Source: Bradyrhizobium rifense (lineage in GTDB: Bacteria > Pseudomonadota > Alphaproteobacteria > Rhizobiales > Xanthobacteraceae). From it: DNA of 64,000 nt. Of the stretch, positions 54,192 through 63,427 are shown piece by piece (the first letter of the stretch is position 1; each line of letters begins with the position of its first letter). The stretch spans positions 1 through 64,000 of the forward strand of contig NZ_VSSS01000016.1 of assembly GCF_008123425.1 (NCBI RefSeq), given 5' to 3'. The translations under genes were made by a program, and so were the position numbers. Below the pieces are notes generated by a model. It saw only the letters and a program-made list of their open reading frames with translations. It was not told the DNA's origin and did no database searches.

Positions 54192-55688
54192 ATGGCTGCC
54201 AGTATTTTGATCGCCGACGACGACGCCGTAGCCCGCCGTCTGGTCGAGAACATGGTGCAGAAATGCGGCTATGACACGGTCGTCGTCGAGTCCGGTGACG
54301 CCGCGATCGCCGCCCTCACCGCCCCCGATGCGCCGGCGATCGACGCCGTGATCCTCGATCTCGTCATGCCCGGCCTCGACGGCATGGGCGTGCTGGCGAA
54401 AATCCGCGAGGCTGGCCTCAGCGTCCCCGTCATCGTGCAGACCGCGCATGGCGGCATCGACAACGTGATCTCGGCGATGCGCGCCGGTGCAGCCGATTTC
54501 GTGGTCAAGCCGGTCGGCCTTGAGCGGCTCCAGGTCAGTTTGCGCAACGCGCTCAACGCCTCCGCACTCAAGGGCGAATTGCAACGCATCCGTCACAGCC
54601 GCGAGGGCCGGCTGACCTTCTCCGACATCATCACGCGCGCCGAGGCGATGGCGCCGGTGATGCGCACCGCGCAGAAGGCGGCGAACTCCTCGATCCCCGT
54701 GCTGATCGAAGGCGAGTCCGGCGTCGGCAAGGAGATGTTCGCGCGCGCCATCCACGGCAGCGGCGAGCGCAAGGCAAAACCCTTCGTCGCAGTCAATTGC
54801 GGCGCGATCCCAGAAAATCTCGTCGAGTCCATCCTGTTCGGCCACGAGAAGGGTGCCTTCACCGGCGCGACCGAGCGGCACACCGGCAAGTTCATCGAGG
54901 CCCATGGCGGCACGCTGTTTCTGGATGAAATCAGCGAGCTGCCGCTGACCGCGCAGGTCAAATTGCTCCGCGCACTGCAGGAAGGCGCAGTCGAGGCCGT
55001 CGGCGGACGCAAGCCCGTGAAGGTCGACGTCCGCATCATCTCGGCGACCAATCGCAAGCTTCTGGAGCGGGTGAAGCAGGGACACTTCCGGGAAGATCTG
55101 TTCTACCGCCTGCACGTGCTGCCGCTGACGATTCCTTCGCTCAGGTCCCGGCGCGAGGACATCCCGCACCTCCTGCGGCATTTCCTGGCGCGGTTTGCCG
55201 CCGAGGAGAACCGCCCGATTTCCGGCGTCAGCGGTGAGGCCGTGGCGCATCTCGCCCAGCTCGACTGGCCCGGCAACATTCGCCAGCTCGAAAACGCGGT
55301 CTACCGCGCGGTGGTGATGAGTGAGGGCGACCAGCTCGGTCTCGACGACTTCCCGCTTGTGGCCTCGCATTCGCACACCGCAACGGAGATTCCGACTGCG
55401 CCGCTGATGATCGAGCCGATCGCAGCGCCCTCGGTGGTATCAGGTAATGAAATACCGATCGTGCCGCTGCCGCTGGCGGGGTCTCTCTCGATGTTGACCC
55501 CCAACGGCGATGTCCGTCCTCTGGATGACATGGAGAGCGAGATCATCCGCTTCGCGATCTCGCACTACCGCGGACAGATGTCCGAGGTGGCGCGTCGCCT
55601 CAAAATCGGCAGGTCCACGCTCTACCGCAAACTCGACGAAGCCGGGGTTCCCGGACATGGCGGGAAAAGCGGCGAGGAGACGCACTGA
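54192..55688 (+). CDS. sigma-54-dependent response regulator (NtrC class)
   Basis: This is a 498-residue activator. The receiver (about 1-125) keeps the pocket: IADDD, the phospho-Asp in VILDLVMPGLDGMGV, Thr in QTAHG and Lys in VVKPVG. The AAA+ domain (about 145-370) has GESGVGKE (Walker A), GHEKGAFTGA (sigma-54 contact), GGTLFLDEISELP (Walker B) and RLHVLPLTIPSLRSRREDIP. The Fis-type helix-turn-helix lies at about 450-485 (MSEVARRLKIGRSTLYRKL). No kinase gene is adjacent, so it is an orphan. Targets unknown. Confidence 0.95.
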   Translation: MAASILIADDDAVARRLVENMVQKCGYDTVVVESGDAAIAALTAPDAPAIDAVILDLVMPGLDGMGVLAKIREAGLSVPVIVQTAHGGIDNVISAMRAGAADFVVKPVGLERLQVSLRNALNASALKGELQRIRHSREGRLTFSDIITRAEAMAPVMRTAQKAANSSIPVLIEGESGVGKEMFARAIHGSGERKAKPFVAVNCGAIPENLVESILFGHEKGAFTGATERHTGKFIEAHGGTLFLDEISELPLTAQVKLLRALQEGAVEAVGGRKPVKVDVRIISATNRKLLERVKQGHFREDLFYRLHVLPLTIPSLRSRREDIPHLLRHFLARFAAEENRPISGVSGEAVAHLAQLDWPGNIRQLENAVYRAVVMSEGDQLGLDDFPLVASHSHTATEIPTAPLMIEPIAAPSVVSGNEIPIVPLPLAGSLSMLTPNGDVRPLDDMESEIIRFAISHYRGQMSEVARRLKIGRSTLYRKLDEAGVPGHGGKSGEETH

Positions 55689-56036
55689 ACCTCATGCCAA
55701 CGGAGGTTTGCGCTGTCAGGCATTGCGCCCGCAACCCGTTGAATTACGGCAAAATTCGGCGACGACCGAAACCGTGACTTGGAAGTGACAGACACCGGGA
55801 AAAGCGCGCGATGAAGGCGCACAATCCGTTGCAAAACGACCTGTCTTGAAGTCAGTTTGTCGTGAGTTGTCCCGGGTAGCGCTGGCCGCAAAACCGGGGC
55901 CTGTATATCGTCTGCGTATGAATCGTTGCGTGCAGGCGTGCAACTTTCGAGAGGCCGGCGCGGTTTAGCCGAAACTCAATTAGGCGATAACGAAAGCTGT
56001 TCCACGGGGGACAGTTCACCCGAGGGGTGCGACACA
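55689..56036. other. intergenic region upstream of the L,D-transpeptidase gene
   Basis: These 348 bp lie between two genes on the plus strand. GTTGC at about 55924 and GCAAC at about 55940 can pair as a weak hairpin. The region is richer in AT near 55740-55870. No small gene or RNA could be supported; the long frame open from 55926 lacks the signal peptide that begins at 56037. Confidence 0.45.
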
Positions 56037-58256
56037 ATGCGTGACTGTTTGAACCACCGTGCAGGCTTTGACCGTGTCCTGATGACGGTCGCGGCGACCT
56101 TCTTCACGGTATCGGCCGGCTCGGCGCTGGCACAGGATCAGGCGCGCAGCAGTGCCGCCGAGCTCGCGATCGAAGCCGCGATCCCGCGCCCCGAGCCTGC
56201 AAACGTCCCGCCCCCGACCGCATCCGACATCAAGCTCGACACCACCGCCACCGTCCAGGACGCCCCGAAGGAAGCTGCCAAAGAGCCCGTGAAGGCCGAG
56301 GCAGCTCCTGCCCCCGACAAAGTCGAGACCAAGCCCTCCGACGTCGTCACCACGCCCGCAGCCGATGCCCCGAAGAGCGAGACGGCCAAGACCGAACCCG
56401 CGCAGGCCGAGCCCACGAAGACCGAACCAGCAAAGGCCGACACTGCAGCAGCGCCGGCAGCGGCTCCCGTCGCCCCCGCCGCGGCAGCAGCGACCCCAGC
56501 CGCCGAACCCGTGAAGGCCGCGAGCAATGTCCCCGCCGCCGACCAGCCCGTCGCCGACAAGCTGAAGGACGCTTTGGGCGCCAAGACCTCGCGCTATTTC
56601 GACCGCAAGAACGAGCGCGCCGCCGTCGAGAAATTCTACGGCGCCCGTGACTTCGCGCCGGTCTGGACCCAGGGCGGCAGCCTCAACGCTGCGGCCAAGG
56701 GCGTGATCGCGCGGCTGAAGGATGCAGCCTCCGATGGTCTCAATCCCGCCGACTATCCGGTGCCGGATTTCGCCGCGGCCACGACGCCCGACGCGCTCGC
56801 GGACGCCGAGCTCAAGCTCACCGCCAGCATGTTCGACTACGCGCGCCAGGCGCAGAGCGGTCGCATGCACTGGTCCCAGGTCAGCGCCGACATCCTCTAT
56901 CCCGAGCATCCGACCGATCCGAACGAGGTGCTGACCAAGGTTTCGACCGCCGCTGACGCCTCCGCCGCGCTCGACAGCTACAACCCGCCGCAGAAGCTCT
57001 ACAAGGAGCTGAAGGCGAAGCTCGCGCAGCTGCGCGGCCAAGGCGACGGCCCGGTGATCGAGATCACCGAAGGCCCGGCACTGAAGTACACGCCCGCCAA
57101 GGGCAAGAAGCAGGCGGAAGTCGTGGCGCAGGATCCGCGCGTGCCGCAGCTCCGCGCCAAGCTCGGTATCACCGAGAACGCCAGCGACGATCATTACGAC
57201 GCCGCGGTCGCCGAAGCCGTGCGCAAATTCCAGGACGGCGCCGAGATCAAGGCGACCGGCGTGCTCGACGCGCCGACCGTGAAGGCGCTGAACAGCCCGA
57301 AGCGCGACAGGCAGATCGACACCGTGCTGGTGAACATGGAGCGCTGGCGCTGGCTGCCGCGCGACCTCGGCGTGCCCTCGCTGGGCGACGCCTATGTCAT
57401 CCTCAACATTCCCGACTACACGCTGAAGGTGATGCAGCGCGGCCAGCAGGTCTGGACCACCCGCGTCGTCACCGGCAAGCCGGGCCAGCATGCCACGCCG
57501 CTGCTGACCGAGACGATGAAGTACATCACGGTCAACCCGACCTGGAACGTGCCGCCGTCGATCGTCTATGGCGAATATCTGCCGGCGCTGCAGCAGGACC
57601 CGACCGTGCTTCAGCGCATGGGCCTGAAGCTCGAGCAGAACCGCGACGGCTCGGTGCACATCTCGCAGCCGCCCGGCGAAGCCAACGCGCTCGGCCGCAT
57701 CCGCTTCAACTTCCCGAACAAATTCCTGGTCTATCAGCACGACACGCCGGACAAGAATTTGTTCGCGCGGGACGAGCGCGCCTTCAGCCACGGCTGCATG
57801 CGCGTTCAATATCCGGATCAGTACGCCTCCGTGCTGCTGAACATCACCATGCCGGGCGAGAAGTACACACCGGAGCGCGTGCGCAGCATGTACGGCTCGG
57901 GTGAAATCGACCTGAAATTCCCGACCCCGATCCCGGTCAACATCACCTACCAGACTGCCTTCGTGGACGACGGCGGCAAGCTGCAATTCCGCAAGGACGT
58001 CTATGGCCGCGACACGACCATGATCAACATCCTGAAGAACGGCCGCGGCAAGGACCTCGAGAACATCGTGGCCCACTCGCAGCCGAGCTATTCGCGCCCG
58101 GCGACGACGCTGCCGGCCGGCGTGGCGGTGGCCAACAATGGCGGCGGCTTCGGCTCGTCGGGTCCGAACTTCTTCGAGCGGCTGTTTGGTGGTGGCGCCC
58201 CAGCCCAGCCGCCGGCCCCGGTCGGCCGCAAGCCGCAGCGGGTGTTTACCCGCTAA
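56037..58256 (+). CDS. L,D-transpeptidase (YcbB/LdtD type)
   Basis: This 739-residue periplasmic enzyme forms 3-3 peptidoglycan crosslinks. I chose ATG 56037, which begins a Sec signal ending near GSALAQ. A long Ala/Pro/Lys/Glu-rich linker covers about residues 30-180 (EPAQAEPTKTEPAKADTA and the like). The scaffold domain starts at KLKDALGAKTSRYFDRKNER, then a peptidoglycan-binding segment (YDAAVAEAVRKFQDGAEIK) and the YkuD domain from about residue 460. The catalytic motif is FSHGCMRV with Cys 587. It is followed 273 bp on by a MepK-like peptidase. Confidence 0.93.
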   Translation: MRDCLNHRAGFDRVLMTVAATFFTVSAGSALAQDQARSSAAELAIEAAIPRPEPANVPPPTASDIKLDTTATVQDAPKEAAKEPVKAEAAPAPDKVETKPSDVVTTPAADAPKSETAKTEPAQAEPTKTEPAKADTAAAPAAAPVAPAAAAATPAAEPVKAASNVPAADQPVADKLKDALGAKTSRYFDRKNERAAVEKFYGARDFAPVWTQGGSLNAAAKGVIARLKDAASDGLNPADYPVPDFAAATTPDALADAELKLTASMFDYARQAQSGRMHWSQVSADILYPEHPTDPNEVLTKVSTAADASAALDSYNPPQKLYKELKAKLAQLRGQGDGPVIEITEGPALKYTPAKGKKQAEVVAQDPRVPQLRAKLGITENASDDHYDAAVAEAVRKFQDGAEIKATGVLDAPTVKALNSPKRDRQIDTVLVNMERWRWLPRDLGVPSLGDAYVILNIPDYTLKVMQRGQQVWTTRVVTGKPGQHATPLLTETMKYITVNPTWNVPPSIVYGEYLPALQQDPTVLQRMGLKLEQNRDGSVHISQPPGEANALGRIRFNFPNKFLVYQHDTPDKNLFARDERAFSHGCMRVQYPDQYASVLLNITMPGEKYTPERVRSMYGSGEIDLKFPTPIPVNITYQTAFVDDGGKLQFRKDVYGRDTTMINILKNGRGKDLENIVAHSQPSYSRPATTLPAGVAVANNGGGFGSSGPNFFERLFGGGAPAQPPAPVGRKPQRVFTR

Positions 58257-58301
58257 GCTTGGTCCGGCGCCTCATTTCTTGAAATTCTTCAATAAAATCA
58301 G

Positions 58302-58329
58302 CGACCCTGTCCCATGGATGGGGTCGTTT
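58302..58329 (+). terminator. weak hairpin after L,D-transpeptidase gene
   Basis: CGACCC (58302-58307) pairs with GGGTCG (58321-58326), followed by TTTAA. It lies 45 bp after the stop. The stem is short and the T-tract weak, so it is only a candidate terminator. Confidence 0.4.
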
Positions 58330-58529
58330 AACGTTAACCATTCGCCACCCGAGTTCGAGCAGCGGGCGTTTTTTCGCCACACTCAGCCGGTTAGGTTTGT
58401 ATTCTGACTTGGTTTGGGGGGCGGGAAGGTCAACCTCGAATTAACCTTCTCGCTTTAACAAAGCGTTCATCCTCTTTCGCGCGCTAACGGGGTTGGCGGG
58501 AGAGTCCATTTTGAACGCTCGTCGACTGG

Positions 58530-60146
58530 GTGGGCTCATACGTGCTGGCTGGTTTCGCACGCCAATTTGCTGCGGTGTCGTTGTCCCATGCGGGCGTGAA
58601 GGTCGGATCTCGGATCGGCCTCGCCTCGCTGGTGCTGCTTGCGGCTGCCGGTTCGGTTCATAACGCCGCTGCGCTGAACGAGACCAAGACGCTCTCCTTC
58701 CACCACACCCATTCCGGCGAAGACCTCACCGTCACCTTCAAGCGCGATGGCCGCTACGACGAAGCCGCGCTGAAGACGCTCAACCACTTCCTGCGCGACT
58801 GGCGCACCCAGGACGAGACGGTCATGGACCGTCACCTCTTCGATATCCTCTGGGAAGTCTATCGCGACGTCGACGGCAAGCAGCCGATCCAGATCATCTC
58901 CTCCTATCGCTCCCCCGCCACCAACGCCATGCTCCGCCGCCGCTCCTCGGGCGTGGCGCGCTTCAGCCAGCACATGCTCGGCCATGCGATGGACTTCTAC
59001 ATCCCGAACGTTCCGCTGGAGCAGATCCGTTTCGCCGGCCTGCGCCTGCAGCGCGGCGGCGTCGGCTTCTACCCGACCTCCGGCTCGCCCTTCGTGCATC
59101 TCGACACCGGCAGCATCCGGCACTGGCCGCGCATGACGCATGACCAGCTCGCCCGCGTCTTCCCGGACGGAAAGACCGTGCATCTGCCGACAGACGGCAC
59201 GCCGATGAAGGGCTATGAGCTCGCCAAGGCTGAGATCGAACGGCGCAGCAGCGGCGACGACGGCGCCAGCAAGCCGGGCTTCTTCGCTGCACTTTTCAAG
59301 GGCAAGTCGGCTCCCGCCGCCAGCAGCGACGAGGACGACGAGGGCGCGGCCGAGAAGCCGGCGGCACCCACCGTGGTCGCAACCGCCAAGCCGGCCGATC
59401 CGGTCCCGACGCCCCGCGCCAAGCCGTCAGTCGCCGCCGCGATCCAGCTCGCTTCGGCCGACGCCCAGCTGGTTGTGCCGCCAAAGTCGAAGCTCGCCCC
59501 CGTGGCTGACAAGCCGGCTGCCGGCAAATCGTCTGACGGCAAGCCCGAGACCCCGGCCGACATCATCAATGCCCGCGGCTTCTGGGATGCGCCCGCTACG
59601 CCGCAGCAGGCGACGCCCGCCCAGGTCGCAGCCCTGAGGGCGCGCCAGGCGCTTGCCGCCGCCACCGACCCGCAGCCGACCGCGAGCGTCTCCAACGCAA
59701 CCCTTCAGGCACTGGCTTACGCGCCGGCCGCCTCCCCGGTCGACCGCGCCAACGTCGTCGCCGCCTCTGCGCCGATCCCGCGCGGCGTGCGCCCGGTGTC
59801 CGCGGCCCGCAACGCCGCGCCGGCCACCGAGATCAACACGGTCGTCAGCAAGAGCACCGACGGCATGATCGCCACCGCGACCCGGCTCTCCGCCGCCAAG
59901 GGCGAGAGCATCTGGCTCAAGATCGTGATGCTGTCGCCGAGCGCCAGCCGCGCGATGTCGGTGACGCTGATGGGCGAGCTCGATACGGTCGCGTTGCGCG
60001 GCTATTTCGTGAAGCCGCAGGCCGTGATCGCAATGGGCTTCACCGACGATCCCATGCAGGGCCTGTCCTGCGACAGTTTCTCGGGCAGCGCCACCGCCAA
60101 GCTCGAGACGACGTCGTTCGTCGTGCGCACCGCCGCACTGCGCTAA
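58530..60146 (+). CDS. MepK/YcbK-like M15 peptidase (DUF882) with long C-terminal extension
   Basis: This is a 538-residue exported protein. The start GTG 58530 is uncertain; the signal-like helix is at about residues 26-48 (SRIGLASLVLLAAAGSV). The DUF882 domain (about 50-215) has HTHSGEDLTVTF, ISSYRSPATNAMLRRRSSGVARFSQHMLGHAMDFYI with the zinc His and Asp, and SPFVHLDTGSIRHWPR with the last His. E. coli MepK of this family cuts L,D-crosslinks. From about 230 on the protein is Ala/Pro-rich and disordered-looking, with a possible small domain at about 450-535. Confidence 0.88.
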   Translation: MGSYVLAGFARQFAAVSLSHAGVKVGSRIGLASLVLLAAAGSVHNAAALNETKTLSFHHTHSGEDLTVTFKRDGRYDEAALKTLNHFLRDWRTQDETVMDRHLFDILWEVYRDVDGKQPIQIISSYRSPATNAMLRRRSSGVARFSQHMLGHAMDFYIPNVPLEQIRFAGLRLQRGGVGFYPTSGSPFVHLDTGSIRHWPRMTHDQLARVFPDGKTVHLPTDGTPMKGYELAKAEIERRSSGDDGASKPGFFAALFKGKSAPAASSDEDDEGAAEKPAAPTVVATAKPADPVPTPRAKPSVAAAIQLASADAQLVVPPKSKLAPVADKPAAGKSSDGKPETPADIINARGFWDAPATPQQATPAQVAALRARQALAAATDPQPTASVSNATLQALAYAPAASPVDRANVVAASAPIPRGVRPVSAARNAAPATEINTVVSKSTDGMIATATRLSAAKGESIWLKIVMLSPSASRAMSVTLMGELDTVALRGYFVKPQAVIAMGFTDDPMQGLSCDSFSGSATAKLETTSFVVRTAALR

Positions 60147-60161
60147 GGCTGATAGCCTTCG

Positions 60162-60581
60162 CTATTTCCTGCGCCGCCGATCGAGATGATACGTCAACGC
60201 CAGCGACAGGCAGACCGTGAGCTCCTGCTTCGGCAGTGCGCCGGACAATGGCAGCAACAGCGCCCGCGTCTGCCGATACTCGAATTGATCCGGAAAGCGC
60301 TCGCGGAACGTGTCGATCAACGTGGTCTTGCAGTTGAACAGAATCGCAGGATGCTCTGAGTCTTTCACGCGCCCGAGCCGGATGGTGCTGCCGCTTCCGG
60401 TCTCCTCGGTGAGATAGGCAGGCTCGCCCCATTTCAGCGCCTCGGTCAGCGGACCGACGTCGTCATGCGCCTTGGCCGTCGCAAAGATGAGCTTGCGCAC
60501 GTCGAGAAGGCGCCGGCGGACCGTCGGCGGAAAAGCCTCGAAGACTCGGCTCACCTCGCGCGGCAACGGGGGCTCGCTCAC
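60162..60581 (-). CDS. DUF1801 domain protein
   Basis: This 139-residue soluble protein shows the DUF1801 (YdhG-like) pattern: VRKLIFATAKAHDDVGPLTEALKWGEPAYLTEET, then GSTIRLGRVKDSEHPAILFNCKTTLIDTFRERFPDQF and ALLLPLSGALP. The function is unknown; such proteins occur singly or with glyoxalase-like genes. It is preceded on the same strand by the cyclase gene (25-bp gap) and may share its transcript. Confidence 0.85.
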   Translation of the reverse strand: MSEPPLPREVSRVFEAFPPTVRRRLLDVRKLIFATAKAHDDVGPLTEALKWGEPAYLTEETGSGSTIRLGRVKDSEHPAILFNCKTTLIDTFRERFPDQFEYRQTRALLLPLSGALPKQELTVCLSLALTYHLDRRRRK

Positions 60582-60606
60582 GGATTCCTCCTGGATGGAT
60601 CGACGA

Positions 60607-62373
60607 TCAGACCGGCAGGCCTGCCCCTAGAAGGCCCGCCTCGTAGCGCTGACGGTCCAGGCCGCGCTTATAATGCTGGGTGGAGAGATGATTGGCCACT
60701 GAAAATGACGGCTCGCGCTTGAGAACCTCGGCCGCGTGAGCGCCGGCCGCAATCGCGTTGCCCATCTGCGCAAAGATCGCGGCGAGGAAGGCGTGATGGG
60801 TGTGATCGGGTCGTGTGACCCGTGAAAAGGCCTCGGCGGCTTCGGCGTATTTCTCGGCACAATAATAGGCGCGCCCGAGATGGCTCCAGAAGCGTTCCGG
60901 GTGATACGGGTTCAGCCGCATCGCCTTCCTGATCCAGTCGATGCCCTCCTCCGGCCTCCCCAGCCAGGTCAGCAGTTCGCCCTGCTGCACCACGACGAGA
61001 TCATAGTTCGGATTGAGCGCGAGCGCCCGCTCCTGATGGTAGGTGGCCTTGTCATGGTCGTCGCGGTTCAGATTGAGCGCCGCGAGAATACGGTGGACGT
61101 CGCTATCATTGTCATCGAGGGCCAGCGCGGTCTCCAGCTCAGAAGCCACCTGCTGGAACGTGGCGTCGCGATCCGCGCACCAGCTATAGACCCAGGTCTG
61201 GCCCAGGACGCACGCCTTCCACGCGTGTGCGTGAGCATAGTTTGCATCCAGCTCGAGCGCCCGATCGAGCAGAAGTTGCGCCCGCGCATTGTCTTCGCGA
61301 TTGGAGCGATGGTGCAAGACCTTTGCGGCCAGCACGCATTCATAAGCCGCCATGTTGTCCGTGGGCTTGCGGTTCGCCCGATCGTGCGTGGCCGCCTCGA
61401 CGCGGCCGGGCAACGTGGCGGCGATCGCCCGGGTCATCTCGTCCTGGATGGCGAAGATGTCCTTGAGCTCGCCGTCGTAGCGTTCGGCCCAAATGTGCCG
61501 GTCGGTTTCCGCATCGATCAGCTGCACGGTGACGCGGACGCGATCTCCGGCCTTTCGCACACTGCCCTCGATGACATAATCGACGCCGAATTCGCGGCCG
61601 ACGTCCTGCACCTTGACCGCCTTGCCCTTGTACACAAAGGTCGAGTTGCGGGAGATCACCAACAGGTCGTGGAAACGTGAAAGCTCGGTGATGATGTCTT
61701 CGGTCAGGCCATCCGCGAAGAACTCCTGCTCCGGATCGCCGCTCATGTTGGCGAAGGGCAGCACGGCGATGGACGGCTTCTTCGACTTGCCGGTCGCCCT
61801 CGCAGTGCCCTTCGTGCCGTCTGATGCGGTTGCCGGGCTCTCCTCCAGTCGTATCCGGTAGACCCGGATCGGACGGACGATGTTCTTGACGTTCTGCTCG
61901 CCGATATCCTCGAATGCAACGCCATCAAGCCGCTCGCCGAGCTGGTCGCGCACCGCGCTCGAGATGCAGATGCCTCCAGGCTCCGCCAGTGCCTCCAGCC
62001 GCGCCGCGACGTTGACGCCGTCGCCGAAAATATCGTTCTGGTCGACGATGACGTCGCCCAGATTGATGCCGATGCGGAATTGCATCCATCGCGGCGGCGG
62101 AACGTCGGCGTTGCGTCGCCCCATCCGGCTCTGAATTTCAGCAGCGCACAGCACGGCGTCGACGACGCTATGGAATTCCACGAGCATGCCGTCGCCCGTC
62201 GTCTTGATGATGCGGCCGTGATTTTTGGCAATGGCCGGATCGATCAGCTCGATCCGGTGGGTCTTGAGGCGCGCGAGCGTGCCAGCCTCATCGGCCTCCA
62301 TGAGCCGACTAAAGCCGACCATGTCAGCCGCGAGGACCGCTGCGAGCCTGCGCTCAGGTCCAGGCACATCCAT
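60607..62373 (-). CDS. class III adenylate/guanylate cyclase with TPR region
   Basis: This is a 588-residue soluble protein. The cyclase domain (about 8-175) has ERRLAAVLAADMVGFSRLMEADEAG with the first metal Asp, RIIKTTGDGMLVEF with the second Asp and a purine-contacting Lys, and FGDGVNVAARLEALAEPGGICIS. Next comes a TolB/FlgO-like segment (about 205-325: KPSIAVLPFANMSGDPEQEFFADGLTEDIITELS). TPR repeats fill about 340-560. This architecture is common and expanded in Bradyrhizobium. The product is probably cAMP; the input is unknown. ATG 62373 is the natural start. Confidence 0.93.
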   Translation of the reverse strand: MDVPGPERRLAAVLAADMVGFSRLMEADEAGTLARLKTHRIELIDPAIAKNHGRIIKTTGDGMLVEFHSVVDAVLCAAEIQSRMGRRNADVPPPRWMQFRIGINLGDVIVDQNDIFGDGVNVAARLEALAEPGGICISSAVRDQLGERLDGVAFEDIGEQNVKNIVRPIRVYRIRLEESPATASDGTKGTARATGKSKKPSIAVLPFANMSGDPEQEFFADGLTEDIITELSRFHDLLVISRNSTFVYKGKAVKVQDVGREFGVDYVIEGSVRKAGDRVRVTVQLIDAETDRHIWAERYDGELKDIFAIQDEMTRAIAATLPGRVEAATHDRANRKPTDNMAAYECVLAAKVLHHRSNREDNARAQLLLDRALELDANYAHAHAWKACVLGQTWVYSWCADRDATFQQVASELETALALDDNDSDVHRILAALNLNRDDHDKATYHQERALALNPNYDLVVVQQGELLTWLGRPEEGIDWIRKAMRLNPYHPERFWSHLGRAYYCAEKYAEAAEAFSRVTRPDHTHHAFLAAIFAQMGNAIAAGAHAAEVLKREPSFSVANHLSTQHYKRGLDRQRYEAGLLGAGLPV

Positions 62374-62482
62374 TGCTCGGTCCCTTCACCGGGCACTCTA
62401 GCAGACAAGCAGATTTTGCCCAAGCTGGGTGCGCTGCGGCGGGACGAGGTACTCCTACCGGTGACGCTGCGGCCTCATCGCC

Positions 62483-62755
62483 TCAGATCATCCCCAGCGC
62501 CTGCATGTAGGTCTCGAGAATGGTCTCGGCCTCGGCGCGCTCGTTCGGGTCCTGCTTGCGCATGCGCACGATGGTGCGCAGCGCCTTGACGTCGTAGCCG
62601 TTGCCCTTGGCTTCGGCGAAGACGTCGCGGATGTCGTCGGAGATCGCCTTCTTCTCTTCCTCCAGCCGCTCGATGCGCTCGATGATGGATTTGAGCTGGT
62701 CCTTGGCAAATTTCGTCGCAGGCTCGTCGTCGCGGACGGCGGCGGAGGTGGCCAT
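62483..62755 (-). CDS. gapR: GapR-family (DUF2312) DNA-binding protein
   Basis: This 90-residue protein, with start ATG 62755 ([21 protein letters not shown]), matches DUF2312, the family of Caulobacter GapR. GapR is a tetrameric coiled coil that clamps overtwisted AT-rich DNA and stimulates topoisomerases. [54 protein letters not shown] carries the helix bundle and DNA-contact Lys/Arg. The frame is open to ATG 62821, but those 22 residues are not conserved. It is a single gene here. Confidence 0.93.
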   Translation of the reverse strand: MATSAAVRDDEPATKFAKDQLKSIIERIERLEEEKKAISDDIRDVFAEAKGNGYDVKALRTIVRMRKQDPNERAEAETILETYMQALGMI

Positions 62756-62953
62756 CTTGGTACTCCCAATGGAACTGGCAAAACGAGGTGACGCCGGCAT
62801 CCTCACCGCGCGTGCTGGCAAGACCCTTAGGGTTGGTGCCGATTGCGTTCAAGCAAGCATCGCGCTCGTCCACAGCGCGCCCACACCTTCCTGCAGGTGA
62901 GCGAAGAAAGCTGTTGTGTGGTGCGACTCAAGCCGCGCGCCCCGGACAGTCCC

Positions 62954-63259
62954 TCAGTGGCTGTGGGGATGGACCTTCTTCATCGCCTCGAGCTGCTCAG
63001 GGCTGGCCGTGCCCTGGTGCTTCGCCTTCCAGGTCTCGTAGGGCATGCCGTAGACGGCCTCGCGGCTCTCGTCCTTGCTCAAGCTCACACCTTGCGCGTC
63101 GGCGGCGTCCTTGAGCCAGTTGGACAGGCAGTTGCGGCAGAAGCCGGCCAGATTCATCAGATCGATGTTCTGGACGTCGGTCCGCGTCTTCAAATGATCG
63201 ACCAGGCGCCGGAAAGCGGCCGCCTCGAGCTCCGTTCTGGTTTTGTCGTCGATCGCCAT
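62954..63259 (-). CDS. DUF1244 small protein
   Basis: This 101-residue soluble protein of DUF1244 runs RRLVDHLKTRTDVQNIDLMNLAGFCRNCLSNWL, with the conserved Cys-x-x-Cys, and EAVYGMPYETWKAKHQGTASPEQLEAM. It ends in a His-rich tail (KKVHPHSH) that may bind metal. Function unknown. ATG 63259 is preceded by AAGGGATCC, a fair ribosome site. Confidence 0.92.
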   Translation of the reverse strand: MAIDDKTRTELEAAAFRRLVDHLKTRTDVQNIDLMNLAGFCRNCLSNWLKDAADAQGVSLSKDESREAVYGMPYETWKAKHQGTASPEQLEAMKKVHPHSH

Positions 63260-63427
63260 AGCTGGATCCCTTGGCTGGCCCCGATGTCGTCACCCTTACG
63301 GGATCAGGTGGGGTCCTGTCACAGATTTTGCCATATCGCGGTGCAAACGGCGCTCTTAGGTGACCCTGGGCCGGTTCCGCCCGCCCCTACGCCAAATCGT
63401 CAATGATCTGATATAGCTTCCGCGACA

